Notes: generated by a model from the sequence alone, not told the origin. 64,000 nt of DNA from Leifsonia sp. CL147 (GCF_900114565.1 NZ_FOTM01000023.1:1-64000), one strand, 5' to 3'. Numbered from the stretch's first letter, positions 8,256 to 17,995 are shown. Program-made: numbers and translations.

Positions 8256-9044
8256 ATGTCCACACCGACGATTTCGGTTCAGCTGTATTCGGTCCACGAG
8301 CAGCTCACAAACGACCTCGACGCCACTCTCGAGCGACTCCGCACGATCGGCTTCACCACTGTTGAAGCGTTCGATTTCGTGCAGCGGCCCGCGGAGTTCG
8401 CCGCCGCGTTCCAACGGCACGGCCTGAGGGCGGCGACCGGCCACGCGATGCTGGCTGCCGAGAGCAACGAGCAACTCGTCGTCCTGCCGTGGGAGCAGAC
8501 GTTCGAGGCGGCTCGCACGCTCGGCATCGAATACCTGATCGACCCGTTCGTCCACCCGGAGGCGTGGACGTCCCGCGAGTCGATCGCGAAGACGGCGGAC
8601 CGGCTCAACGCCGCGGCGGAGGCCGCGGCCCCCTTCGGGTTGAAGGTCGGCTACCACAACCACGGCCACGAGCTGACGTTGAAGGTGGACGACCGGCCGG
8701 GGCTGCTCGTCCTCGCCGATCTGCTCGATCCCGCGGTGGCGTTCGAGGTGGACCTGTATTGGGCTCACTCCGGCGGTGCCGATGTGGCCGCGCTGGTTTC
8801 CGAACTGGGCTCCCGTGTCAAGGCTGTGCACGTCAAGGACGGTGTCTCGAGGGCCGACACGTTGGCCTTGCAGGTTCCGGACGGCCAGACCCCGGCGGGC
8901 GAGGGGATCGTTCCTCTCGACGCAGCGCTCGACGCCGCGGCCGACCTCGAATACGCCGTCATCGAGTTCGACAAGGTGGACGGCGACATCTTCGCTGCGG
9001 TCAAGCGCAGCTTCGACTACCTCGCGGAAAGGGGACTCCAGTGA
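8256..9044 (+). CDS. Sugar phosphate isomerase/epimerase-like TIM-barrel protein
   Basis: A 262-aa protein of the xylose-isomerase-like TIM-barrel family (AP endonuclease 2 superfamily). Typical segments are VGYHNHGHEL, FEVDLYWA and VHVKDG, which carry the metal-binding His, Asp and Glu ligands of IolE/IolI-like enzymes. The start at 8256 is chosen because AAGGAG lies ten bases upstream; an ATG at 8223 would add 11 residues without such a site. The next gene, a Gfo/Idh/MocA dehydrogenase, overlaps its stop, a common pairing in oxidation and epimerisation of sugars, inositols and glycosides. The exact substrate is unknown. Confidence 0.85.
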   Translation: MSTPTISVQLYSVHEQLTNDLDATLERLRTIGFTTVEAFDFVQRPAEFAAAFQRHGLRAATGHAMLAAESNEQLVVLPWEQTFEAARTLGIEYLIDPFVHPEAWTSRESIAKTADRLNAAAEAAAPFGLKVGYHNHGHELTLKVDDRPGLLVLADLLDPAVAFEVDLYWAHSGGADVAALVSELGSRVKAVHVKDGVSRADTLALQVPDGQTPAGEGIVPLDAALDAAADLEYAVIEFDKVDGDIFAAVKRSFDYLAERGLQ

Positions 9045-10183
9045 CCGAGGGAAACCGCATGGGCGTCGGCGTCATCGGCGCCGGCATGATCAGTGACTAC
9101 TACCTGGAGAACCTCACCGCGTTCCCCGACCTGGAGGTCGTGGCGATCGGGGACATCGATGTCGAGCGTGCCCGGGTCTCCGCCGAGAAGCATGGTGTGC
9201 CGACCTCGGGCGACCCCGATGCCGTCCTGAACCATCCCGATGTCGAGCTCGTCGTCAACCTCACCATCCCAGCGGCCCACGCTCCCGTGTCGATTGCGGC
9301 GATCGCCGCGGGCAAGCACGTCTGGACCGAGAAGCCTCTGGCGACGGACCGCAGCAGCGGTCGACGGATTCTGGAGGCGGCGACCGCTGCGGGCGTTCGG
9401 GTGGGTTCCGCTCCGGACACCGTTCTCGGCCCTGGCTTCCAGACCGCAAAACGCGCTATCGAGGCCGGCCTGATCGGCGAACCGCTCACGGCGATCACGG
9501 GAATGCAGTACCAGGGGCCGGACTGGGCCCACCCCAACCCGGACTTCCTCTTCGCCCCGGGCGGCGGACCGCTGTTCGACATGGGCCCGTATTACTTCTC
9601 CGGGCTGATCCACCTCTTCGGCGCTATCGATGCGGTCGCCGCCCTGGGCACGACCGCATTCCGCGAGCGCTCGATCAGGGTCGGCCCGCGCGCCGGCGAC
9701 ACGTTCCCGGTCGCGGTGCCCACCCACGTCAGCGTGCTCACCCAGTTCGAGGCGGGCCAGACCGCTCAGAGCACCCTGAGCTTCGACACTCCGCTGTTCC
9801 GTCACGGGGTGTTCGAGGTCAACGGCACCGAGGGCACCCTGGTGCTTCCCGACCCCAACATGTTCAGCGGCGAAATACACCTCTACCGCCCCCTCGAGAA
9901 GCTGGGGATGGTGAACCACCAGGATTTCGAGGTCATCCCCGAAGTCGGCGTGGTCACCAACCGAGGCCTCGGCGTCCTCGATATGGCGCGCGCCATCCGC
10001 ACCGGAGCCGACCACATCGCCACCGGAGAGCTCGGCTTCCACGTGCTCGACACGCTGGTCGCGGTCGAGGAGGCGATCATCCGCGGAGAGATCGTTTCGG
10101 TCGAGAGTAGCGTTCCGCGGATTCCGAGCGTTCCAGCGGACTTCGACCCCCTCGCGTCCACTCTCAGCGAACTCCTCGACTAG
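9041..10183 (+). CDS. Gfo/Idh/MocA-family oxidoreductase
   Basis: A 380-aa NAD(P)-dependent dehydrogenase. The dinucleotide site GVIGAGMISDYY is near the N-terminus and the catalytic EKPLA motif (WTEKPLATDR) is near residue 103, followed by the C-terminal alpha/beta domain common to sugar oxidoreductases. It starts at GTG 9041, overlapping the previous stop (GTGA), with an AAAGGGGA ribosome site. Together with the isomerase-like protein it probably oxidises a sugar or glycoside intermediate, as in the 3-keto-glycoside pathways where such pairs occur. That pathway link is inference. Confidence 0.88.
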   Translation: MTEGNRMGVGVIGAGMISDYYLENLTAFPDLEVVAIGDIDVERARVSAEKHGVPTSGDPDAVLNHPDVELVVNLTIPAAHAPVSIAAIAAGKHVWTEKPLATDRSSGRRILEAATAAGVRVGSAPDTVLGPGFQTAKRAIEAGLIGEPLTAITGMQYQGPDWAHPNPDFLFAPGGGPLFDMGPYYFSGLIHLFGAIDAVAALGTTAFRERSIRVGPRAGDTFPVAVPTHVSVLTQFEAGQTAQSTLSFDTPLFRHGVFEVNGTEGTLVLPDPNMFSGEIHLYRPLEKLGMVNHQDFEVIPEVGVVTNRGLGVLDMARAIRTGADHIATGELGFHVLDTLVAVEEAIIRGEIVSVESSVPRIPSVPADFDPLASTLSELLD

Positions 10184-10334
10184 CAAGTCCTCGTGGGTCG
10201 CGATTCGAAACAGTACCCCAGCCGACTACCTCATCACGTACAAGGAAGTGCAAAATGTTGCCCGTCCCCAACGAACCCCGGCCAGTCGGCCGATCCCGCA
10301 GCAACGACGAGATCGCCGGAGGTATCGGCGGAGC

Positions 10335-12170
10335 ATGAGAGCCATCATGGTCATGTTCGACAGCCTGAACCGTCGGATGCTGCCAAACTACGGCGCCAAC
10401 TGGGTACATGCACCGAATTTCGGGCGCCTCGCGTCCCGCACGGTCACCTTCGATACCTGCTACGGCGGTTCGATGCCGTGCATGCCCGCGCGACGCGAAC
10501 TGCACACCGGGCGCTACAACTTCCTCCATCGCTCGTGGGGCCCGCTCGAGCCGTTCGACGACTCGGTTCCTGCCATGCTGACGGCCGCGGGCGTGCACAC
10601 GCACCTCGCGACCGATCACCAGCACTACTGGGAGGACGGAGGCGCGACATACCACAACCGCTACTCCACCTACGAGTTCTTCCGGGGGCAGGAGGGCGAC
10701 TCCTGGAAGGGCCAGATCGCCGACCCGGACATCCCCGAGTCGCTCGGAATGGCCGCGCAGCTCAAGCCGGCGCTGTGGCGGCAGGACTGGGTGAACCGCG
10801 CTCACTTGACCGATAAGACCGCCCACCCGCAGACTCTCACCTTCGACGCGGGGATCGAGTTCATCGAGACGAACCAGGCCGAGGACTCCTGGTTCGTCCA
10901 GATCGAGACGTTCGACCCGCACGAGCCGTTCTTCAGCTACGCCGAGTACAAGGCCCACTACGCGGCGGCCGAGTACGACGGACCGCACTTCGACTGGCCC
11001 GACTACGCCAAGGTCACGGAGGCCCCCGAAGCCGTCGAGCATGCGCGCGCCGAATACGCGGCGCTCCTCACGATGTGCGACGAGTCGCTCGGCCGGGTGC
11101 TGGACGTGATGGATGCGAACGACCTGTGGGACGACACCATGCTGATCGTCTGCACCGACCACGGCTTCATGCTCGGCGAGCACGGCTGGTGGGGCAAGAA
11201 CGTCCAGCCCTGGTACGACGAGACCATCCATAACCCGCTGTTCGTGTGGGATCCGCGCGCCCGCGTGGCCGGCGAGCGGCGCGGCGCGCTTGTGCAGACG
11301 ATAGACATCGGTCCCACCTTGCTCGACTGCTTCGGCGTGCCCGCGACCGAAGACATGCAGGGATCGTCGCTCGCGTGCGTGATCGGCGACGACACGCCGG
11401 TGCGACGTTATGGTCTGTTCGGGATATTCGGCGGTCATGCCTGCATTACCGACGGCCGCTACGTATACATGCGCGCATCGGCGACGCCGCAGAATGCGCC
11501 GCTGTCGGAATATACGCTCATGCCGACGGTGATGACCGGGTTCTTTTCGACCGAGCAACTCGCCCGAGCAGAGTTGACTCAACCGCTTCCGTTCAGCAAG
11601 GGCCTGCCAGTCCTCAAGACGCCGGCACAGGGCTGGGTGAGTCCGGCAGCATTCGGGACCCAGCTCTTCGATCTCGAGACCGACCCCGATCAACTCATTC
11701 CCTTGCGGGACCCGGAACTCGAGCTGCGACTTGCTACCGCATTGCGGGACGCCCTGATCGCTTCTAACGCGCCCTCGGAGCAGTACGTGAGACTTGGTCT
11801 GCCGGAGTCCGGTCCGCTCACAGGAGAACACCTTCTCCTCGAGCAGCAATGGGCTGCGCTGCAGATCTCTCTCGGACCCGCTGCGCGCGCCGAAGACTTC
11901 GGATCCGACGGCGCCTGCCTCGACCGACCGCTGAGCGAAATCCTTGCAGATGAGCGATGCCAGTCGGCGCTTCTCACCCATGCCCCCATGCTCGCCGTCG
12001 GACCTCTGACGACAAGAATCGGCGGACTGAGCCTGCTGCAGATCGCGTCGATGATGGTTGGCCTGCTGCCTCACCCGGTGCTCGCTGCGATCGCTTCGGA
12101 GCTCACCTTAGCGCAGAACTCCAGCCCCGCACCTCCAGCGGTCCACGGTCATGAACCGGACGCAAACTGA
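10335..12170 (+). CDS. Sulfatase (type I, cysteine-type)
   Basis: A 611-aa member of the sulfatase/alkaline phosphatase superfamily that hydrolyses sulfate esters. The catalytic motif is PCMPARRELHTGR with Cys49, which must be converted to formylglycine; metal-binding residues appear in VMFDSLNRRMLPNYG at the N-terminus and in CTDHGFMLGEHG later. No signal peptide is visible, so it should act in the cytoplasm. The start MRAIMVMFDS fits the family; an upstream ATG at 10248 would add a low-complexity Arg-rich stretch. It lies about 150 bases after the oxidoreductase and just before an MFS transporter. No formylglycine-generating enzyme is in this window. Confidence 0.88.
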   Translation: MRAIMVMFDSLNRRMLPNYGANWVHAPNFGRLASRTVTFDTCYGGSMPCMPARRELHTGRYNFLHRSWGPLEPFDDSVPAMLTAAGVHTHLATDHQHYWEDGGATYHNRYSTYEFFRGQEGDSWKGQIADPDIPESLGMAAQLKPALWRQDWVNRAHLTDKTAHPQTLTFDAGIEFIETNQAEDSWFVQIETFDPHEPFFSYAEYKAHYAAAEYDGPHFDWPDYAKVTEAPEAVEHARAEYAALLTMCDESLGRVLDVMDANDLWDDTMLIVCTDHGFMLGEHGWWGKNVQPWYDETIHNPLFVWDPRARVAGERRGALVQTIDIGPTLLDCFGVPATEDMQGSSLACVIGDDTPVRRYGLFGIFGGHACITDGRYVYMRASATPQNAPLSEYTLMPTVMTGFFSTEQLARAELTQPLPFSKGLPVLKTPAQGWVSPAAFGTQLFDLETDPDQLIPLRDPELELRLATALRDALIASNAPSEQYVRLGLPESGPLTGEHLLLEQQWAALQISLGPAARAEDFGSDGACLDRPLSEILADERCQSALLTHAPMLAVGPLTTRIGGLSLLQIASMMVGLLPHPVLAAIASELTLAQNSSPAPPAVHGHEPDAN

Positions 12171-12218
12171 CGCCTAGCCCCATCTCCCGCAACCTAGATA
12201 CCTCAACGAGGAGGAACA

Positions 12219-13622
12219 ATGTCAACCAACATCAGACCCGAAGGCGCTCCTGTTCCTCACGCCCCCGCCGATGGCGGCACGGGGACCGTCCGCGACCCCG
12301 AGCGGATCCCGCACCGCGGCCGCAAGCTGTTCGCCGCGGCTTCACCGCTCTGGGCCGACAACAACGAGGGGTCGATCCTGACAACGCTCGCCCCGATCAT
12401 CATCTCCGAGCTAGGTTTGGCGGCCAGTGCGCTTGGCCTGCTCACCTCGGTCAGCAAGTTCATCAGCATCTTCTTCGGACCCTTCTGGGCGTGGGCCGCG
12501 CGCAAGACCAATCGCAAGGGCGTGCTCGTGTGGACCACTGTGGCCGTGGCCCTGCTGACGGCGGCGGCCGGGCTCGCGCAGAACTTCGCGCAGCTGCTCA
12601 TCGTCTGGTCATTCACCGCCGTCTTCATCGCCTCGTCGCTGCCGATCGTGTCGGAGATCACTGCGGATCTGTTCGACGAAAAGTCTCGCGGTAAGGCGAA
12701 CGGCAACACGTACGGCATCCTCGCCCTGGTCGGCTCGCTGCTCGGCCCGCTGATCGGTCAACTCGCAAACGTTCCTAACGGCTGGCGGATCGGATTCTTC
12801 GCATCTGGCGTGGTCGGGCTGCTCGTCGCAACGTGGGTGGCCATCGGGTTCAAAGACCCGGGCGTCGGCGCAACCGAGCCGGCACTCAGAGATCTCACTG
12901 CGGCCGAGCGCAATGCCCACGCCAGACTGACGTGGAAGAAGGTCGGCCAACTCATCCGCATCCCGAGCTTCGCGCTGATGCTTGGTCAGCGACTGCTCAG
13001 CGGTCACCTGCTGATCAGCACGTTCGGCATCCTATTCCTGGTCAACACGTACGGTTTCAGAACCGCGACCGCTGCGGTGGTCACGCTACCGTTCGGCCTT
13101 GGGTATCTTGCGGGCACCTTTTTCGGCGGACTCATCACCGACGTGCTCAACCGGCGCCGGCCGAACTCGGGCCGTGTGATGGTGCTCCAGGTAGCCCAGT
13201 TCGCCTTCGGATTCATTGCCATCCTGGGGACGCAGTTCAGTTGGGGCTCGATTGGCATCTTCGCCGTGTTCTGGGCTCTCATGGGTCTGTGCCAGGGCAT
13301 CAACCCCGGTGTGAATCGCCCAATCGTGATGGCCGTTGTTCCTCCCGAGCTTCGCGGAGCCGCCTTCGCGTTGATGCTGAGCGTGTTCGAGGCGCTCGCT
13401 TTCGTGATCTACAACCTCGCTGCCGGCTTCCTTGCCGACGCCATCGGACTCCAAAACGTTTTCCTCTGGATCCCGGGCATCCTGATGTTAGTGAACGGTG
13501 TCTATGTCACCCTCCTCTACAGGACCTACCCGCGGGATGTCGCCAAGCTCGCAGCGCAGTTGGAAGAAGTACGGACGGGCTCGCTCGCCGCACAGGCCGG
13601 GGACGCTCACGGGCCCAGTTGA
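12219..13622 (+). CDS. MFS transporter
   Basis: A 467-aa secondary transporter with about 12 membrane segments and cytoplasmic tails; the loop AWAARKTNRKGV after helix 2 resembles the MFS A-motif region. GAGGAGG lies directly before the ATG. It follows the sulfatase by 48 bases and may be co-transcribed, in which case it would import the sulfated or glycosylated substrate. A degenerate operator copy follows its stop codon. Confidence 0.87.
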   Translation: MSTNIRPEGAPVPHAPADGGTGTVRDPERIPHRGRKLFAAASPLWADNNEGSILTTLAPIIISELGLAASALGLLTSVSKFISIFFGPFWAWAARKTNRKGVLVWTTVAVALLTAAAGLAQNFAQLLIVWSFTAVFIASSLPIVSEITADLFDEKSRGKANGNTYGILALVGSLLGPLIGQLANVPNGWRIGFFASGVVGLLVATWVAIGFKDPGVGATEPALRDLTAAERNAHARLTWKKVGQLIRIPSFALMLGQRLLSGHLLISTFGILFLVNTYGFRTATAAVVTLPFGLGYLAGTFFGGLITDVLNRRRPNSGRVMVLQVAQFAFGFIAILGTQFSWGSIGIFAVFWALMGLCQGINPGVNRPIVMAVVPPELRGAAFALMLSVFEALAFVIYNLAAGFLADAIGLQNVFLWIPGILMLVNGVYVTLLYRTYPRDVAKLAAQLEEVRTGSLAAQAGDAHGPS

Positions 13623-13636
13623 GGATCGGAGCCGCG

Positions 13637-13658
13637 AAAACATCCATGCGGCGGTTTA
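13637..13658 (+). promoter_or_regulatory. Operator-like palindrome (copy 4, degenerate)
   Basis: AAAACATCCA and CGGCGGTTTA surround a central TG. Against the pattern of the other copies this matches 16 of 20 half-site positions. It lies just after the MFS gene, ahead of the transporter remnant and the carboxylesterase, so it may once have controlled the remnant or may now control the esterase. Confidence 0.4.
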
Positions 13659-13662
13659 ATGC

Positions 13663-13791
13663 CCCATCGGCGTTGCCGTGGGCGGACTCGTCGTCACGGC
13701 GTTCTCCGGGTACATCGCCTTGTTCCCGGTCGCGATCGTGCTCGTCATCCTCGGCTCGTCGTGTCTCTTCGCGATCCGCGGAGTTCGCTGA
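13663..13791 (+). pseudogene. Remnant of a transporter C-terminus
   Basis: An open frame without a start codon encodes PIGVAVGGLVVTAFSGYI and continues with a second hydrophobic helix ending in FAIRGVR and a TGA at 13789-13791. This reads like the last transmembrane segments of an MFS-type carrier whose main part is missing. It sits between the operator-like site at 13637 and the carboxylesterase, and suggests a deletion of an older transporter gene here. Its parent is not the intact MFS gene upstream, whose C-terminus differs. Confidence 0.5.
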
Positions 13792-13848
13792 TCGCGCGCC
13801 AATAATGAGAGGGCGAACGCTGCGTCAGCCGACCCACAGGAGAAGAGA

Positions 13849-15330
13849 ATGACGACCGAACCCATCGTCGGGACAAGCGCGGGAACGGTTCGCGGATTCT
13901 GGCGGGACGGATCCGCCGCCTTTCTCGGCATACCGTATGCAGAGCCGCCGGTCGGTGATCTGAGATTCGGGGAACCTGTTCCGCACCGGCATTGGGACGG
14001 CGTGCGGGATGCGACCGAGTTCGGGCCGACGCCCCAGCGGAAGGCGATGGCTGAGGTCACGCTCATTCCAGAGCCCTCGGTTCCCGGCGAAGCGACACTC
14101 AATCTCAATGTGTTCACCCCGCGGCCCGGGGATACACGTGCCGGCCTCCCGGTGCTCGTGTACATCCACGGTGGCGGATTTGTCGCCGGCTCCCCGGCGA
14201 GCCCCTGGTACGACGGAGCGGCTTTCAACCGGGACGGCGTCGTGACCGTCACCCCCTCGTACCGGCTCGGATTCGACGGCTTCGGGTGGATTCGCGATGC
14301 TCCGCTCAATCGCGGTGTGCTGGATTGGGTTCTCGCACTGGAATGGGTACGCGACAACATCGCCCAATTCGGCGGAGACCCTGGACATGTGACGATCGCG
14401 GGCCAGTCGGCCGGCGGTGGCGCCGTCCTGACATTACTTGCCGTGCCGCGTGCCGCGTCCCTCTTCCATCAGGCGATCTCGATCTCTGGTACGACCGCGA
14501 ACGTCGCGCTGGCAGATGCCGAGCGACTCGGCCGGGCGCTCGCACGCGCCGCGGGCGTAGATCCCACCCGCGCCGGGCTCGCGAAACTCACCCAGGAGCG
14601 GGTGCTGGAATTGCAGAATGCCATCGGATCGATCGAGCCCACGGATCCGCTCTCGACTCTGAAGACGATGAGCTCGGGACGACCGTTGCCCTGGGCGCCG
14701 GTGATCGACGGTCGACTGGTTCCGACTTCGATCCTTGCGGCGGTCGAACGCGGTCTCGGATCAGACACTCCCCTGATGCTCGGCGCGACGGACAACGAGT
14801 TCAACATGGCGCTGACCGGGCAGAGGGATGCGCTGGAATCCGTCGACCCCAGGAGTGCTCTCGCTGCACTCGGCCTGCCATCATCCGTGGTCGGCGACTA
14901 TGTCGCCGCGCACGCGGACTCGGACCCAGCGGATGTTCTCGGGCAGTTCATCACCGACACGATGTTCCGCGGCCCGGCACGTGCCATCGCCGAGCTGCGC
15001 ACCGCGTCTCCAGCGCCGACCTGGCTCTACCGCTTCGCCTGGACGTCACCCACATTCCAGAGTGCCGTTCACTGTCTCGACGTGCCTTTCTTCTTCGATT
15101 GCCTCGCGGCGGATCGCATCTCGTACATCGCTGGGGAGCGGCCGCCTCAAGCGCTCGCCGTCGACGTACACAGCGCTGCGGTGCGGTTCATTCGAGATGG
15201 AGACCCCGGCTGGCTTCCCTATGCCGCCCCCGGCCGGAGCGTGCGAGTCTACGACCTTCCATCGACGGACGTCGCCGATGGCTTCGCAGACGTCGCGATC
15301 CTGGGGGACCCGGTCGCGGCCGTCGACTAG
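13849..15330 (+). CDS. Type B carboxylesterase
   Basis: A 493-aa serine esterase of the para-nitrobenzyl-esterase family. The nucleophile elbow is AGQSAGGGA with Ser187, the oxyanion-hole motif is YIHGGGFVAGS, and the C-terminal region VHCLDVPFFFD carries the catalytic His. The N-terminal motif FLGIPYAEPPVGDLRF is typical. There is no signal peptide, so it acts inside the cell. AGGAGAAGAG precedes the ATG. In this island it could remove ester side groups from plant glycosides before the beta-glucosidase acts. Confidence 0.9.
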   Translation: MTTEPIVGTSAGTVRGFWRDGSAAFLGIPYAEPPVGDLRFGEPVPHRHWDGVRDATEFGPTPQRKAMAEVTLIPEPSVPGEATLNLNVFTPRPGDTRAGLPVLVYIHGGGFVAGSPASPWYDGAAFNRDGVVTVTPSYRLGFDGFGWIRDAPLNRGVLDWVLALEWVRDNIAQFGGDPGHVTIAGQSAGGGAVLTLLAVPRAASLFHQAISISGTTANVALADAERLGRALARAAGVDPTRAGLAKLTQERVLELQNAIGSIEPTDPLSTLKTMSSGRPLPWAPVIDGRLVPTSILAAVERGLGSDTPLMLGATDNEFNMALTGQRDALESVDPRSALAALGLPSSVVGDYVAAHADSDPADVLGQFITDTMFRGPARAIAELRTASPAPTWLYRFAWTSPTFQSAVHCLDVPFFFDCLAADRISYIAGERPPQALAVDVHSAAVRFIRDGDPGWLPYAAPGRSVRVYDLPSTDVADGFADVAILGDPVAAVD

Positions 15331-15342
15331 CAACAGCGGCTG

Positions 15343-15369
15343 AAACCTCCAGATGGAGGTTTTTATGGT
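15343..15369 (+). promoter_or_regulatory. Palindromic operator (copy 2) and -10 box of the GH3 gene
   Basis: AAACCTCCA and TGGAGGTTT form a perfect inverted repeat around GA at 15343-15362. TATGGT at 15364-15369 follows at once and can be the -10 element, so a bound repressor would block the promoter of the beta-glucosidase gene at 15458. The half-sites differ from copy 1 by a single symmetric A/T change. Confidence 0.7.
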
Positions 15370-15457
15370 ACTCTCGCGGAACATGAAAGCGAAACGGCCG
15401 GCGTGGTTGCCCGGTCTTCGCCGCCGAGGCCGATGACGTTCGAAGGACGAATCCCCT

Positions 15458-17923
15458 GTGACCTCCACGACACCTGAAATCGATCGACTGCTCACCGAGC
15501 GCGATCGAATCCGTTCGCTCGTCGCGTCACTGACCTTGGACGAGAAGGTGGCCCTGCTCACCGGTCACGACTTCTGGCACACCCGGGCGTCGGAGAAGAT
15601 CGGCCTCGGTCCGCTCGTCCTCTCCGACGGTCCCACCGGCGTGAGAGGTGCGACCTGGGATGAACGTGATCCCTCGCTCGGGCTTCCGAGTGGGACCTCC
15701 CTGGCAGCATCCTGGGACCGGGATGCCGCGCGTCGATACGGAGCGGTTCTGGCGGACGAGGCGCGACGCAAAGGTGTGCACGTGGTTCTCGGTCCGACGG
15801 TCAACCTGCATCGCTCGCCACACGGAGGCAGACACTTCGAAGCTTTCAGCGAGGACCCGCTGTTGACCACGGAGATGGCTGCCGCCTACGTGAAGGGCAT
15901 GCAGGACGGGGGTGTGGCCGCCACGCCCAAGCACTATGTAGGAAACGATTACGAGACCGATCGCTTCACCGCAGACACCGTCGTGTCCGAGCGCGCTCTG
16001 CGCGAGCTGTACCTGTTCGCGTTCGAGCGGGCTGTGACGGAGGGGCGAGCCTGGGCCGTCATGTCGTCGTACAACCGTGTGAACGGCACGACGATGACGG
16101 AGAACGATCTTCTGGAGACCCCGCTCAACTCCGAATGGGGGTTCGATGGCGTGGTCGTGGGGGATTGGCTCGCTGTGCGCTCGATCGCCTCCGCAAACGC
16201 TTCGCAGGACCTGTCGATGCCGGGGCCCGAGGATGCCTGGGGTGACGCGCTGGTGACTGCGGTCCGAGACGGCCGCGTCACCGAGGGCGCGGTCGATAGG
16301 AAGGTGGCTCGCATCCTGACCCTCGCCGCCCGGGTGGGGCAGCTCGAGGCGTTCGGCCGCGCGACCGTCATCCCCTCGGGGGAAGATCCGATCGCCTTCG
16401 CGCACGAGACGGCGGTTGATGGGATGGTCCTCGTCGAGAACAACGGCATCCTGCCTCTCTCGCCCGAACCGGGCGAGACCATCGGTGTGTTCGGGCAGAA
16501 CGCTGCGCACGCACGCACGCAGGGCGGCGGCAGCGCGACAGTGGTGCCCGAACACACGATCAACCCGTTGGACGGCCTTCGTGCGGCACTGCCGCACACC
16601 CGCGTCGTCTTCGCAACGGGCGCTGTCGTGCAGAACGGTGTCGCGCCGATCCCGGCGAACCAGCTGATCAATCCGGTGACCGGGGGTTCAGGATTGCACG
16701 TCAGGCTGCTTTCGCAGGGAAGCGAGGTCCTCGTCGAAGACCGCTTCTCGACCGCCCTCACCTGGTTCGGAGACGGTCAGGACCCGATTTCGAGAGCGGA
16801 TCGCTTGGAGATCACGACCGCCTACACACCCCCCGGCGACGGAGTCGTCCAGTTGGGGATCGGTGCTGCAGGAGTCACCCGACTCTGGGTCGATGGTCGT
16901 CTCGTCCTCGACGAGGATATTGAGGCTGTCGGCGACATGCTGGGAGCATCCGCCATCACGCCGCCGAGCAGGACGGTCCCGGTCGCGACGGTGGCAGGGA
17001 CCCCGGTGGATATCCGGATCGAGCACGACATCGAGCAGGGTTCCGACCTTGCGAACATGGTCGTCTACCTTTTCGGGATCCAGCCCGACGACTCCGATCC
17101 CGCCCGTCTCATCGCAGAGGCGGTCGAGCTGGCGCGAAACGTGACGACGGCCGTGGTGGTGGTGGGAACGAACGAACGCGTCGAATCGGAGGGCATCGAC
17201 CGCGCGGACATCGCCTTGCCGGGGCGCCAGAATGAACTCGTCAGCGCGATCGCCGCGGCGAATCCCAACACGATCGTCGTGGTCAACGCGGGTGCGCCGG
17301 TCGAGATGCCCTGGCGAAAGGACGTCGCGGCTGTCCTCCTCACCTGGTTCGGGGGTCAGGAATACGGCCGAGCAGTCGCGGATGTGCTGCTGGGCACGGC
17401 AGAGCCGGGTGGCCGGCTGCCCACGACCTGGCCTGACCTCGAAGCGGACGTGCCTGCGATCGATGTCGTGCCGCACAACGGTGTCGTGCGGTACGACGAG
17501 GGCATCCACGTCGGATACCGCGCCTGGCTGAAGCGGGACAGGACCCCGGCGTATCCCTTCGGCTATGGCCTGGGTTACACCACCTGGCGAATCGACGAGG
17601 TCGCAGCAGCCGCGACGCCGAGTGGGCGCGGCGCTCTCGTCACCGCGAGGGTGGCCAATACCGGCACCCGACCGGGGAAACATGTGGTGCAGGTCTACGC
17701 GTCTCGTAAGAAATCGTCCATCGACCGGCCAGAGAGGTGGCTCGTCGGCTTCGCCTCAGTTCGTCTCGCCGCCGGTGAGAGCACCACCGTCTCGATCGAC
17801 ATCGACGAGCGTGCTTTCGCGCACTGGGAAGGCGGCTGGCGATGGGAACCGGGCGAGTTCGCCCTCCACATCGGAACATCGGTGAGCGACGAAGTCGCGC
17901 GATCCACGATCGCGGTCGGGTGA
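15458..17923 (+). CDS. Glycoside hydrolase family 3 beta-glucosidase with PA14 domain
   Basis: An 821-aa retaining glycosidase. The N-terminal TIM barrel contains the conserved KHYVGNDYETDRF and the nucleophile Asp236 in GVVVGDW; most relatives have SDW there. The second alpha/beta domain (about 320-400 and 540-690) is interrupted by a PA14-like insert near residues 414-525 (FSTALTWFGDG to RLWVDGRLVLDED), and a fibronectin-III-like domain ends the chain. This is the beta-glucosidase layout of soil actinobacteria. No signal peptide is seen. GTG at 15458 is the start, with AAGGA about 11 bases upstream. It likely cleaves imported oligosaccharides or glycosides. Confidence 0.92.
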   Translation: MTSTTPEIDRLLTERDRIRSLVASLTLDEKVALLTGHDFWHTRASEKIGLGPLVLSDGPTGVRGATWDERDPSLGLPSGTSLAASWDRDAARRYGAVLADEARRKGVHVVLGPTVNLHRSPHGGRHFEAFSEDPLLTTEMAAAYVKGMQDGGVAATPKHYVGNDYETDRFTADTVVSERALRELYLFAFERAVTEGRAWAVMSSYNRVNGTTMTENDLLETPLNSEWGFDGVVVGDWLAVRSIASANASQDLSMPGPEDAWGDALVTAVRDGRVTEGAVDRKVARILTLAARVGQLEAFGRATVIPSGEDPIAFAHETAVDGMVLVENNGILPLSPEPGETIGVFGQNAAHARTQGGGSATVVPEHTINPLDGLRAALPHTRVVFATGAVVQNGVAPIPANQLINPVTGGSGLHVRLLSQGSEVLVEDRFSTALTWFGDGQDPISRADRLEITTAYTPPGDGVVQLGIGAAGVTRLWVDGRLVLDEDIEAVGDMLGASAITPPSRTVPVATVAGTPVDIRIEHDIEQGSDLANMVVYLFGIQPDDSDPARLIAEAVELARNVTTAVVVVGTNERVESEGIDRADIALPGRQNELVSAIAAANPNTIVVVNAGAPVEMPWRKDVAAVLLTWFGGQEYGRAVADVLLGTAEPGGRLPTTWPDLEADVPAIDVVPHNGVVRYDEGIHVGYRAWLKRDRTPAYPFGYGLGYTTWRIDEVAAAATPSGRGALVTARVANTGTRPGKHVVQVYASRKKSSIDRPERWLVGFASVRLAAGESTTVSIDIDERAFAHWEGGWRWEPGEFALHIGTSVSDEVARSTIAVG

Positions 17924-17982
17924 AACCGGGGTCGATAGCACGCTTCTGGCTGACACATCGGTGACGCGGAAGCCGAGGAAGT

Positions 17983-17995
17983 ATCCTTCAAGGAT
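17983..17995 (+). promoter_or_regulatory. Small palindrome over the TetR start codon
   Basis: ATCCTT and AAGGAT form a perfect inverted repeat around one base, and the right half includes the first two bases of the ATG at 17994. It could be an autoregulatory site or a coincidence; it does not match the longer operators nearby. Confidence 0.25.
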
